From NCBI GenBank assembly GCA_022925895.1, contig JAKSYS010000084.1, positions 62,001-126,000 of the forward strand: DNA of 64,000 nucleotides, in the 5' to 3' direction. The number at the start of each line of letters is the position of its first letter. Positions within the stretch are counted from its first letter, which is position 1. The position numbers were made by a program, and so were the translations under genes. The notes beneath the pieces are model-generated. The model made no database searches. It was not told where the DNA came from and saw nothing but the letters and a program-made list of their open reading frames with translations. Shown here piece by piece: positions 31,776-42,800 of the stretch. The stretch is from Fragilaria crotonensis (Eukaryota > Bacillariophyta > Fragilariophyceae > Fragilariales > Fragilariaceae).

Positions 31776-33219
31776 TTATTGTTGTTCGTCGCAACACTGC
31801 TGGTTGTCCGATTGGCATTGCTGTCGTTTTGGTTACGGTCGCCACGTCCGCGCCCTCCACGACCGCCTTCACGCAATTGTAAGACGTATGATCGCATTGA
31901 TCCGAGCCGTTCCCATTCGTCGGACGTAAAGTTCCGATGAGGGTCGGTGATGTCAACATTGTTCGCATACGTGCGACGTTCGTTGCCGCGACCACGGCCA
32001 CCACGGCCTTGTCCACCTCCGCGGCCGGTACGCTGGCCAGATCGGCCACCACCCTGACGCGCACGACCACGGCCACCGCGTTGATCGTTGGTTCCCGTGG
32101 CGCTTACGTAACGGCGTTTGTTGCCCGATTGCTGACGATTAGCATAGTCGAGTTGTGCAGACGCGTGCATGTTCGCAATGAGGCCAGAAAGAAATTCTGC
32201 GGCCTTGTTAAAATCCGACCGGAAACTTTGAAACACGTTGATCTTCGCAGACGTGATGCCCGTGTCGGTGGATCTAATTCCTCGGAGGAGGATGTCGACT
32301 TGCTGCTTACCGGTCAGCTCTTCATGTTTATCCTTCTCCAAGACGAAGAAGTTCTCCTTAAGTTTTGTAACATACTTCTCGAACGGAAAAATCTTCTCGT
32401 CCTTGTAGTGTAAACGCGCGAGCTCTTCCTTAGCCCTTTTCGACTCGTTTGTTCAACTCCCCTGTCCCATCGTAGTGGGCAACAAGGGCTAGCCACGCCT
32501 TCCTGCCGTCTGAGGCACGGTCATATGACTGGATCCACGTCCAAGCGTCAGACTTAATACATGCCGACTTCAACATCTGGTACACCAATTTGTTGTCACG
32601 TTTAAAGTTCTCACCAGTCAGCGGCATCTGGAAACGGCGCAACTCGTCATCTTCCCAAGAAGAGTTCGTCATCACTATCCCACTCGGGACGTACGATGTA
32701 GTCGACGGGAACTTTTGCGGCGCCCATCGTTGCATTCAACTTGTTAACGAAGGCAATCTGCCAGTTATCCCACCCGAAATCGGTCTGGCACTTGCCGGGG
32801 TCGATGATATCAACATCAATCTTACCATAATTATACTCGGATTCTTTGCGTTCCATCGCCTTGTTCATCTCATCCACGGTCCACAACTCGGGGGCAGCCT
32901 GCATTCCGCGTCTATCATAGTCCTTAACCCAGTACACAAGGGCTTGGAGTTTCTTGATTTGCATTGTTCCGAGGATTACCCTCCCTGCTGCAACCGATGG
33001 CCGCGATGCCATGCGTTTTGCCATCTCGGTGATGTCTCCGTCACCACCCATAGATGTGAATGCAGCAATCGAATCAAGTCCTTCGATTTCAATAAGCGTA
33101 GCACGATGCGCAGCGTTCGTAACACCACAAGTCACGAGTACATCATGAATGGGGTTTGGTGGTTCCACGTCGACGACAACAGCGTCATTCGCAACGGCGG
33201 CAACCGGTTCAGCGTCCAT
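31589..33219 (-). pseudogene. gag: Gag region of Copia element D
   Basis: Starts MDAEPVAAVANDAVV at 33219. Helical module (VLVTCGVTNAAHRATLIEIEG), capsid-like body with WDNWQIAFVNKLNA, then RGG-rich segments (GRGGRGRGNERR, GGRGGRGRGDRNQ) around NRNFTSDEW-type sequence that recurs in element G. Broken, about two or three breaks in addition to the inverted insertion. Confidence 0.85.
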
Positions 33220-33620
33220 CTGCGTGGAAGCGCTTATGCGTTAGTACGTGTTTGTTTGGTCTGTCGTCCGGCCCGTACCACAATGGGCAGGGTGTGCGGC
33301 GGGTCACAATCCGGTCGGTACAGGGTGATCAGTCCTGACCTCAGCGTGTTTGTTCCCTCACGGAGCCAGTGGCCAATTATAGAACGTGAGTCCATCATGA
33401 TACCGATCGCTGACGCCCGCCATGTGGCCAAGTAATATCTTACGAACAGCGTATACCGGATATCATATCTGTGAAATTCTGATTTCTACGTATTCCGCAG
33501 TAGCGCATGGTATACATCGTGTTCATGGAGAGGAAACGAAATCCAAAAGCTTCAACAACGATGAGGGTGACACTCTCCATTCTCCTCCCCTCCGTTCTCA
33601 CGCTTCGCACCCATTGTCGT

Positions 33621-33634
33621 TGGGTCTGATAAAC
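33621..33634 (-). promoter_or_regulatory. Primer-binding site of element D
   Basis: GTTTATCAGACCCA on the minus strand, adjoining the 5' LTR. Confidence 0.8.
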
Positions 33635-33831
33635 CGTTCGAATTCGTACGTAGTTGCGGATTCTTACCTTAGTGTGCTACGGGTAGACGAGAGGAAGAGC
33701 AAAAGGGGGCAAGTAAAACGTAGTAAGAGATAAAAGAGTGATTACGTTCTTTGGGTGACACCCGCTTACGGCGTAGGGTATACTAACTCCTACGTAGCAC
33801 CATATGCTCTCGTAGTATCCGTACTTAAACG
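33635..33831 (-). repeat. 5' LTR of element D
   Basis: 197 bp, partner of 26987-27183. Confidence 0.93.
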
Positions 33832-33846
33832 ATATTGCTATATATT

Positions 33847-33867
33847 GTTACCAATATATTGTATTGG
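33847..33867 (+). repeat. Subterminal repeat, right copy
   Basis: 21 bp identical to 22722-22742. A further related motif (ATATATTGTATTGGTGG) follows near 33919. Confidence 0.8.
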
Positions 33868-34605
33868 CTAGTTCAACAATATCAAGAATATGTTGTATTG
33901 GTGGCAACTTATATTACAATATATTGTATTGGTGGTAACGTATATTGCAATATATTTATTGTTCATATTCAAAACCACCAATGCAATAGCAATACTATTG
34001 TGCGCATCCCTGGTTACAAAGTACTTTGGAGTGCTTGGTGGAGTACTTGGAGTACTCTTAATTCCACTTCACATAATGCAGCACTGCGTGTTGCGTGTAC
34101 CACATGTACCAAGTACTTAGTGCCTTCATTGCTTCCCATTTCCAAGCTTTCCCGGTTGTGTACATTCTCGTGTCTTTATCATGATACAAGGCTAAATGGA
34201 CTGGTAAAGTGACCACTTGTAGTGTGAGTCAAGTGCACCAAGAGAAACATTTGCCTTTTTCAATTGCAACAGCACTCACCAGCAATAATAATGTTTCCTC
34301 CAGTCTGCAAATAAGTCCTCTGTTCTGTATTGATTGCATCCACAATTGTTGGTAACCCCTAACAAGCAAGATCTGAATATACTGAAGTGGAGGCCTTTAT
34401 TCAAGATTCATGCCTGGCAATATTGTTTGACCTGCTTGTAATGCATAACACCCATTTGAATATGACACTTTTCATATCCTTGTGAATGCATATCATAAGG
34501 GGCTTTTACTCAAGGTTCTTGCATCGCAATATGGTTTTTCCTACGGGCTGGCTGCTTTCACAAGTTAGTAGATTATTTTTTGTGTGCATGCAAGGAATAA
34601 GAATA

Positions 34606-34731
34606 CATCCTTGTTGGACACGTACTCTCTACAAACTCTGCAAAGTTGATTGATTGCATCAAAACAATAACCAAAGTACCCACCACACAATCTACCTAGT
34701 ACTATTGTGAGATTATTCATGAGCTGCAACA
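34606..34731 (+). repeat. Direct repeat, first copy
   Basis: Starts CATCCTTGTTGGACACGTA and ends near CATGAGCTGCAACA. Repeats at 34845-34974 with small indels; spacing 239 bp. Confidence 0.85.
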
Positions 34732-34844
34732 GAGGTAACACTGTCACTGCATGGAGAAGTATCTGGAACATAGACAAGATGAAACCATGGGTTCTTGTCA
34801 ATTCATATCTCTATATCTCCGTGACACCAGACACCATGCCACTG

Positions 34845-34974
34845 CATCCTTGTTGGACACGTATTCTTCTCTACAAACTCTGCAAAGTTGATTGATTGCA
34901 TCAAAACAAGCAAGAACTAAAGTACCCACACAATCTACCTAGTACTATTGTGAGATTATTCATGAGCTGCAACA
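34845..34974 (+). repeat. Direct repeat, second copy
   Basis: Second copy of 34606-34731, with a few small insertions. Confidence 0.85.
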
Positions 34975-36580
34975 TGGCAACTGCATGTGACAGAATTTGT
35001 TGTGTGTTGTACAGTTCACAAAAGTACATCATGGACAATCTGACTGTGAAACTTGAGTAGGGATTTTTGCGTACAGTTCAAAATTGAGCCAATTGGGTAG
35101 GCAAGGGCACATACAAATGATAACTTCGAGTCAGCATTGTTGAGAAACATCTAGTAGTGTGGAAGAAATTCTCTTGCTCTGGTCAGATGCAGTCCCACCA
35201 TGCACGGTCAAACAATGGGACTCTTCTCAGCAGAACCACTGCTTGCCACGACCAGAGTCCATGTTGGCAATATACCTGCAATGGGAATAAGAACAAGTGA
35301 AATCTCAGCCAGATGTTAAGCATGCCAACCTGGGGCTTCAGCTACTGCACCAACAGTACTGGCTGGTGATCACTCAGACTAGTAGTTATTGCATGCCAAG
35401 AAAGATGCTTTTACCATGCCTTACATTCAATGCATAATCCTTGATCCTAAATGCATTCTGGAGCAGTGCCCTGCCTACTGTAGCCTCCAATACTTTTCTG
35501 ATGAGATCAAAATGAAGTCATAGCATGACATATTTGGGTTGGCTGGTGGGCCATGTACAGACCAGGGTCCCTTCCCCAGTTTTCATCACATTCTTGGGTA
35601 TCAGGTCACCCTGGTGACATCATAGCAGCATTACTTAAGGGAGGCAGGTATGCAGCATCTCAAACAATGGGATAACATTTTTCGGATCTGTTCCACTGTA
35701 TCAAATTAATTCATATCCTCTGCTCTGGCCAATTTGCAGACCCTAGCTAAGCCTATCTGATGCAAAAGGCTCCAACTTGCAAAGACTGATTTGAGACCCT
35801 TGTGCATCTATGTGATTTCTCTGATTTTCAGAGGTTGCTGGACACAAATGGGGCAAGACTGGCACTCCAACTGTGCCATAAGCATCCCGCTGATGATTGA
35901 GCTGCTGTTAAAAGAGCAAGTGGAAGAAGGGTTAGGTTTAAATGGATTATGGCAGGAGGTTGTCTTGATTCTGTTTTGTGGCTTCTTTGAGGAGCCCACC
36001 TTTTTCCTTGTGTGATTCTGATTTGATGCCTCAAGTAGAATTTCCCAGAAAGCTAAGGCTATCTTTGTTAAATAAACATGCCTTGTGACAGGGCAACTAC
36101 TCGTAGTTACTACTACACTAGCAGTTACAGTGTGTCCATTCTTTGCTCATAGTACAGCGGTACTACCGGTAGTAGTCTACTCGGATACTAGAGTACGGAG
36201 TTCTAAAAAAGGGGCCTAAGTCTGAGGGTATCTCGTGGCTTGTGTGCTCTGAGTACTGGAAAACTGTGCCTGGAAGTACAGTAGCTATTGCATGTATCAC
36301 TACCGGTAGAGTGTACCAGTAGTACTACTCTACTTTAGAATTGTGACATTGAACTACGTATTCTCGTTGTAACCACACGCAATTGTGCAATTGTACTTTA
36401 GGTACAGTAGCAAAACAGTATTGGGCGTACTGGCGTACTAGAGTACAAAGGAGTAGGAAGACTGGAACACAACTCGCTTGCAGTGCATACAGTTATTTGA
36501 ATCAGTCCGGACTGTCGTGGAAACTCAGTCCGGACTGGTATCAAACCTTGGAAACATTGTAATAAAAATGCTTAAGTATT

Positions 36581-37698
36581 ATACACCAGAGAAGACAACA
36601 ATGTCTGTCCAAGCTCGTCTATGCAAAGCATTGCCAAAGGCAAAAGTTCCTAAGTTCCAGACGTTGTTACAGACGCACAAAATCAACTTCCAAGGTCGCA
36701 TATCCTCGACTCAAGCTTTCACTATTGAAGTTCCTACCAGTTCAGTTCCACAATTGCTCCCAATTATCAACGACGTCACCAAAGAGACACAAGAGTACGT
36801 GTCATTCAAGATGCGTCGTAGAAACCCAGAAACTTTTCAAGGCGCGATCAGGTACCAAAATCATATATTGGCAAATCAACATGTGGTTATGATCAATCAT
36901 TTAGGTACGGAAGCCATGTACTACTTAACGGATCGTATTCAATCCATTTCGGGAGTGAAGGATGTCATCCCCACAAAGAAAGTATCACAAAGTGGAAAGT
37001 TCTACGAATTGGTCGACAAAAAGGCAGAGACTGCGGTCCGCTCCACGTTACATAAGTGTTTTGATGATTGGTATTCAGAAGCCGTCCCAGAAGATGCAAA
37101 ACCGAAGGTTGGACAATTCGAAGACCTACCTGCTGTGGGAATTCCTCGGTCTGACGGTTACTCAAGCGGAGAAAATTCACGTATGACAGCGTCAACGAAG
37201 AGCTTCTTGCAGTACAGTGTGGCAAGTATGGAACAGTCCATGAATGAAGATGTCCAATACCTGGACAGCGCCTGGGAACACAGGACCGTTGATACATCCC
37301 AAACAACTACGTCATCATCTATTCACCGTTCTACAGGAACAACGTACGCATCTTATGCTGCGGCAACCGTTTCCGATCAAGTCTCCGGAATGACAGAAAC
37401 CGAGCCGTCCCGCGACCAACAGCATGAGGAACTACGCAATAAAATAGCACATCTTGAGGCCATGATAGTCATATTGTGCCACCAAGTTCAGTCACTCACG
37501 AATCAGAGTATTCATCAAGACGAATTCCCACAACCTGTGGGAAAGCGGCTCGATAGGAAAGAGTCACCGCGAAAGCATAAACAAGCTCAACAATACACCG
37601 CTCCCTCTAGTGCCGAAGAAGGCACTCATGAGCCAGCGCCCATGGACGAAGATCGCCCCACCGCGTGGGACGATTACTCACCCAAAACACAACAATGA
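36581..37698 (+). pseudogene. LINE ORF1, C-terminal part (Ambal-like)
   Basis: Coding from YYTPEKTTMSVQARLCKAL through KVPKFQTLLQTHKINFQG and MNHLGTEAMYYLTD-like sequence to a coiled-coil (EELRNKIAHLEAMIVILCHQ) and a polar tail with a TAWDDY end. The frame is open upstream to an ATG at 36478, but the 36478-36570 segment reads through the AGTCCGGACT palindromes and does not look like LINE protein. The N-terminal part at 8908-9450 plus 15809-15829 ends where this one begins, without overlap. About 370 codons here. Role: nucleic-acid-binding chaperone in LINE particles (family knowledge). Confidence 0.6.
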
Positions 37699-39050
37699 TT
37701 GAAGGGTCTCAAGAATCACCGAGTATAGTTAGTAGGGACTCTCAACCTCTAACTGATCGATTTCATGTACAACCAGCAACAACCACACCAGTCCTCGCAC
37801 AAAACCCACCCCACGAACCTGTAGACGAAGGATCCAGTCACCATGTATTTGAGCAAAGCAAGCAAAAGTAGGATGGAATTCAATTTTTCAGCAACAGAAA
37901 CAACGGAAGACAAGGCAGCGCACGGAAATTCGGAGAACAATATTAACCAATAACAATCAACAGTTTAACGCACCCTGGGGCGATCCCTTAGGCGAGAAAC
38001 TTGCAAGCGTTACAAGAATATATTCCCTAAATCTAAACGGAATCGCTCTGGACAGGAGAGGAGGACAGTTTGATACTTTGTGCACGATAGCAAAAGAGCT
38101 CCAAGTCGATATCCTTTGCGGGCAAGAACATAATGTGGACACGACACAATCAGAAGTTCAAAACATACTGTACAATACGGCTTGTCAGCATTGACCACGA
38201 TCAAGATTGGTAACCGGGTCAACAGCCACTACCTTTGCCAATTGGTACAAACCAGGTGGTACCCTCCAACTGTCAATCGGCCACATTACAGGACAAATCA
38301 CCTCAACTTATCAAGATCCGTTAGGACGGTGGGTCAGTCAAACTTTTCGTGGACGTGAAGGAGTACAATTATCGGTGAGTTGTCGAAAGCGGATCGCAAT
38401 CAGGAAAGACGACAGCTGCCTCTCAACAGACCAGTCAGCTGACCCAGATGAATGTTATAGACTGTAACCCGCGCGGAGCCTTCAAACACGATCTCAGAAT
38501 TTACCTACGCGAGTGCACAGCCAGAGGCGACGAACTCTTGTTATTAGGTGATTTCAATGAGAGCATCGACGGAAATTTCAATGGGATGAGTCGAATCATC
38601 ACAGATTTCTTCTTAGTGGATTTGATAAAGCTTCGATCAAATCAACAACCCCCAGCAACATACTCTCGAGGGCGACTAAGGTTAGATTATGGATTAGCAA
38701 CGAGACGAGTTGCTGATGCACTGGTTACAGCAGGGTATGATCTGGACACGGAAAAATTGTTTGGAGCACACACCCAGGCATTGGCAATTCCATCTTCTCG
38801 TCTGATGCACTCTACCAACGTTAAACAAGTGACTCAGTACATACGAGAAAAATACAAACAACTCGAGCAAAACAACGCCTTTGGAAGAGGATTTCAACTC
38901 ACAATAGCCCCGGCGACTGTTTAGACACGAAATTTCGGGGTAATCGTGACAAACGTTCATCCGCACGACGGCTTAACAAACTTTGTTATGTCCATGCGGT
39001 TTTCACGTTCATGCAGGCATCCGTTGCCGCATGCATCAGGGACAACCGAT
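37699..39050 (+). pseudogene. LINE ORF2, endonuclease domain remnant
   Basis: APE-type endonuclease pattern: SLNLNGIALDRRGGQFDTL near 38025, ILCGQEHNVDTT near 38110, LLLGDFNES near 38550, RLDYGLATRR near 38690 and a terminal HTQALAIPSSR near 38770. These nick target DNA in LINE retrotransposition. The pieces lie in different frames (an in-frame stop near 38192 and at least two frameshifts between 38200 and 38450), so it is dead. A weak continuation reaches about 39050. No reverse transcriptase follows, because the LINE is cut off before element E. Confidence 0.7.
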
Positions 39051-39610
39051 CATAATTATGCCGGGAAGGCATAAATGTCTGTGGTTATCGAATTCTTTAG
39101 TCCCGAGGGCAAATATGCGGACCAAGGAGCTTAAATCATCCTCAAATATGCCCAGCATTGGGCACATGTATCTAAGTAGCAAGCATTGTTTTAATTCGTC
39201 CAACGTACGCCATTCCCGTAGGAAATGCGCTGGATAAAACAATAAAACCGATTTGCACTTAAGGTTTCGTATTCGCATTAATACAAACTGCAAACATGAC
39301 GTGCGACAAGGCACTTTTCTACACAAAACAATGTTTGCTGAAGTCGGTTCCCCCCCCTCACCCATGACGCCGCCTTTTGGCGTTTCAGTGAGGACCCCGC
39401 CATCGGAGAATGGTCTCTGCGCTCTGGAAGGATTTTCCGACACGCCGACGGTAGCGTTACCGCCTATGAGCCGCTACTGCAGGGATGGGTCATTCGACCG
39501 CAACGATCCGCAGCCTCTGTGCGCAGAATTCGGGCTCCTGCTCAAGCTGATTAGGCCCCATCATCAACCTTTGATGACAGCAGTGATCCACCGCGCCGCC
39601 CTTGAGCGCG
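39051..39610 (-). other. Probable leader of truncated Copia element E
   Basis: Lies on the internal side of the primer-binding site of the LTR at 39625. No gag or pol similarity is visible; the short readings in it look fortuitous. Either the element's leader or unrelated filler. Confidence 0.35.
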
Positions 39611-39624
39611 TGGGTCTGATAAAC
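39611..39624 (-). promoter_or_regulatory. Primer-binding site of element E
   Basis: GTTTATCAGACCCA on the minus strand, identical to the other six. Confidence 0.75.
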
Positions 39625-39869
39625 TGAATAAAACCCATCGCAAGTGCGGTACATCCGCCCTTGCCGGTGTTTGACTCTTAGCTTTAGAACTAATCACTAG
39701 TAGTAACAGCTTACAACTTGATCAATTACAAAAAGAGTGAGTCTACGAATCTAGGAACACATCTGACACCGCCTGGAGGGCTTATGCGGTCATTTAGCAA
39801 TCCCTAACATGACCAGCATAAATCCCTAGCTCGTCCGGCTTGTCCGGGTGTCCGAATAACCTGAACTCA
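39625..39869 (-). repeat. Orphan 5' LTR of truncated Copia element E
   Basis: About 245 bp, defined on one side by the primer-binding site and on the other by a possible TG...CA end and the change into element H sequence. No second copy was found in the window, so the outer edge is tentative. Confidence 0.5.
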
Positions 39870-42800
39870 TGATAGAATTCATTCAGAGTCTTTTGAAGAC
39901 TACATGCGACAGTTCACGTCTTCTGAAGTCAGATACAAAGACTTCAGAAAGACAATTGTTCCAAAGCTCGATTCGGCACGCCAAGACTCCTTCATCCACT
40001 GGTACAAGTTGTTCTGTGCAACCTGTTTACAGTGGGGGCTATGGTGTCCGCCATATGAATCTGTCGAACAAGATAACATCCACAGCAGTTGGTGGTTGGT
40101 GCTCCCTGCATCCGTCCAAGCTCAAGATACTTTCATGTCGTCTCTGCTTTACGGTGCCCTTTCGCAAGAGACCGTATTTCCAGCCGGTAGCAGAGAACAC
40201 AGTGCAGTCCAAGGTTGCGCAGCCAACGCAGGGTATGATGCGATCTACTCTTTGCTCAGACTCCACCACCCACGTCTCCAGGCAGCTCTGCATACTGTCA
40301 ACGAGATCCCTCGGCAGCGTCGTGCAGAACTCTTCAGCTCCTACCTGCGCCGCCTTCAGGATTTTATGGCTCGTGAGAGAATCGCTGGTCGCAACTACTC
40401 CGAGTACGAAGCTCTCAATCTCAGTGTCCGTAATCTTGCCGCTGAGTGGCGATCTGAGTTCCGTCGCCTCGTGGAACGAGACCGCCGCACGGGTCGCACC
40501 TCGGACACACTCCTGTTCCACCTCACGATGTCGCAGCTCGCCACGACTTTCGTCCAATACTCCATCAAGATCGGACGCGACGTCACAGCCCCATCGCCTT
40601 CCACCACAAGGGATCGGTACTCCCCATCGAATCAAATCCTGCGCCGCATCGAAACTGCCCCTCTGTCCTCAGATGCACTCTTCGGAACTGCCGATTCTCT
40701 GGGCGAACACAAAGTGGATCTTCTGGTTCGAGCAATGTCGCATAACCAGGCTAACTCAGCCACGTGCCTTGGATGTCACCAAACCGGACACACCTTGACA
40801 GATTGCAATCGTTTTGTGGACTATATCGTTGCGGAGAGTCTCGCGCAACGTCATCCACAACTCAAGAGTCAAGTCGCCACTGCGCACTCCCATTTTTGCA
40901 GCCGCATCAACATTCGAAATGCCGATGGACGTTCACCTCCCGGCATTCGAACAGTTCGGAGCATCCTCACCAGGCCGACGCCTGACAGTGTCAAGGTCAC
41001 CGATATACAACCAAGCTACGCCGCCGACGACACCACACCGGATGTTGCTGGTGAGGTCGAAGATGCTCCCGACGGATATCAATTGAACGCGTTGCGAGGA
41101 TCTTTTCCGGAGTCGTCGGACGATTTTGATCTCTGTTTCCAAGCCGTTGACATTCAATCTTGCACCACTCCTGATGCGACCACTCCGTTCTTTGAATCCG
41201 TTTGCGGTGATGACGTCCCTTTCGACGTCATATCTGATATCCTATCCGTCGATTCTGACAGTTTCCTGTTCCGTCGTTTGTCCGAGACCTACGATCCGAA
41301 CTCGCGAGCAATCTACGCTCACGCCGATAACGGTTCCATGGCGTGCACAACGAGTGATTATTCACTCCTCTTCTCGTATCGAGTACTCGCTGGGTCCAAC
41401 ACCAAGGTCCGCCTCTTCGATGCCGGCAGCCACTCTCACCATCCTGATGGTGTCGGTTTCCTGTGTCTTCCTGCCTTCCGCATTCCGCCTCTCGCCCTCG
41501 TGAATTTGATGGATGTTTCCGGTTTCACGCCATGTTGCGTCTTTGTCCGCACATACCATACTGCGTCAATCCCCGGCGTCATCATCAGTCACTGCGCCAT
41601 TGCCAAGCAACTCGCAATCGATGGCTACAGCATGCACAGTTCCGAGGATCGCATCGGCCTGATTCGATTCCCAAGCCGCGCGTCCGCTCATCCCTCGGCG
41701 GATATCTGCATCAGTTTGCAGCCTACCCGTCTTCGCGGTGGCCTGACTTTCACTGATGCCCTCCTCATTCCAACGTCGGATGCCCAAGTTGCCCCCTTGC
41801 CTTGCGGACCTCACCTTTTTGTTGTCGATCCGTTTACCACTGTCGTCGCGCCGCCTCCTGCCTACTACCCATCGTCGTGCACCACCACTCTCAGTGCGAT
41901 GGCGTTTCCGGAGTTCCTCGATGCCCCCACGTCAGTCGTTGAGCAGAGCTTCGCCATTAACGCTCTCGGACGCTCCGCACTCCGCATGTTGTGGCATCAA
42001 CGCCTTTGTCATCTGAACTTCCGTCGACTCTCCGAACTCCACAAGCACACTCGGGGTATGCCAGCACGAAGCCTCCCTGACGTTATCGACGAATGTGCGG
42101 TTTGCATGTCATCCAAACTTCGAAAGACTTCGTGTGGCCACGCCAACACCATGACTGCAACCGAGTGTCTTCAAGGTCTCGGAATCGATTTCGCTTTCAT
42201 GGTGCAAAAGAGTGCCGATTCCAAGCGTTTCGACAACTTGGTCGGTGATAACGGCGAAACATGCTATGTTTTAATCACCGACCATTTCAGTGGTCGATTG
42301 ATCGGTCGCGCGTTCGCCACTAAAGCCCCGCCTGTGGATTGGTTGAATCAGTGGCTTGCCAACAATGCACCCTCCTGCACCTGGAAATACGTTCGGATGG
42401 ATGGTGGTGGGGAGCTTGGTCGCTGCCGCGAAATCCTTGATACTTTCGCCAACTTTGGTTACCAAACCCAGCTCACTGGTCCCGACTCCTCCCACCAAAA
42501 TGGCCCCGGCGAACGTCCCCATCAGACTATCGGGGATGCCCTGCGCGCCATGTTGACCGGCGCCAGTCTCCGTCCTGCTTTCTGGCGTACGCGTTCTATC
42601 ATTTTGTACGTCTGTACAATTTTATCCCACATGGCGCCCGAATGTCCAGTCCCCATGAGTTGTGCGGCGGTGAACTCCCAGATTTATCCAAACTACGCAT
42701 CTTCGGTTGCCGTGTCCACGTGCGTCCCACTACGACACACAATGGACGTGTCGTTCCGAACTTGCGCCTTGGTGTCTTTCTTGGGTATTCTCGCACTCTC

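Larger units (their letters stand above)
26987..33831 (-). mobile_element. Copia LTR retrotransposon D (CoDi-like)
   Basis: Minus-strand element of 6,845 bp. LTRs at 26987-27183 and 33635-33831 are 197 bp and differ at about one position. LTR ends are CGTTCGAA...CTTAAACG on the plus strand, again not TG...CA. Target duplication ATAT (26983-26986, 33832-33835). Leader 33220-33620. Young but slightly older than A-C by LTR difference. Pol looks whole; the gag region has about two or three breaks and holds an inverted 199-bp copy of the element's own RNase H segment. Confidence 0.93.
22680..34012. mobile_element. DNA transposon-like unit with hAT-like ends, holding a tyrosine recombinase gene and Copia D
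   Basis: Left end CAGGGATGCGCA (22680-22691) and right end TGCGCATCCCTG (34001-34012) are a perfect 12-bp inverted pair. Flanks GTTACAAT (22672-22679) and GTTACAAA (34013-34020) match at 7 of 8 bases, as an 8-bp hAT-type duplication would. Both ends are AT-rich with CCAATACAATATATTG-type subterminal motifs, including a 21-bp direct repeat at 22722-22742 and 33847-33867. Without Copia D it would be about 4.5 kb. No hAT transposase was recognised inside; the only sizeable gene is the recombinase at 24477-26411. It is either one element or a Crypton inside a non-autonomous hAT. Confidence 0.55.
34013..36477. other. Non-coding part of the composite insertion
   Basis: About 2.5 kb without a supported gene. 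Contains the direct repeat pair at 34606-34731 and 34845-34974. A 74-codon plus-strand reading at 35791 has no recognisable family. 36105-36440 is rich in GTACTACCGGTAGTAG-like palindromes, resembling 22267-22679. Confidence 0.5.

Noticed and set aside
31421-31882. Plus-strand gene with RNase H sequence in element D
   Set aside because: It is the inverted 199-bp copy of the element's own pol read in its original sense, flanked by antisense gag.
26766-34012. A smaller hAT-like element from CAGGGTAGC to the right end
   Set aside because: The flanks (TGTGCTAC and GTTACAAA) do not match, whereas the 22680-34012 pair does.
35791-36015. 74-codon hydrophobic reading
   Set aside because: No family, poor coding character, and located in repeat-rich non-coding DNA.
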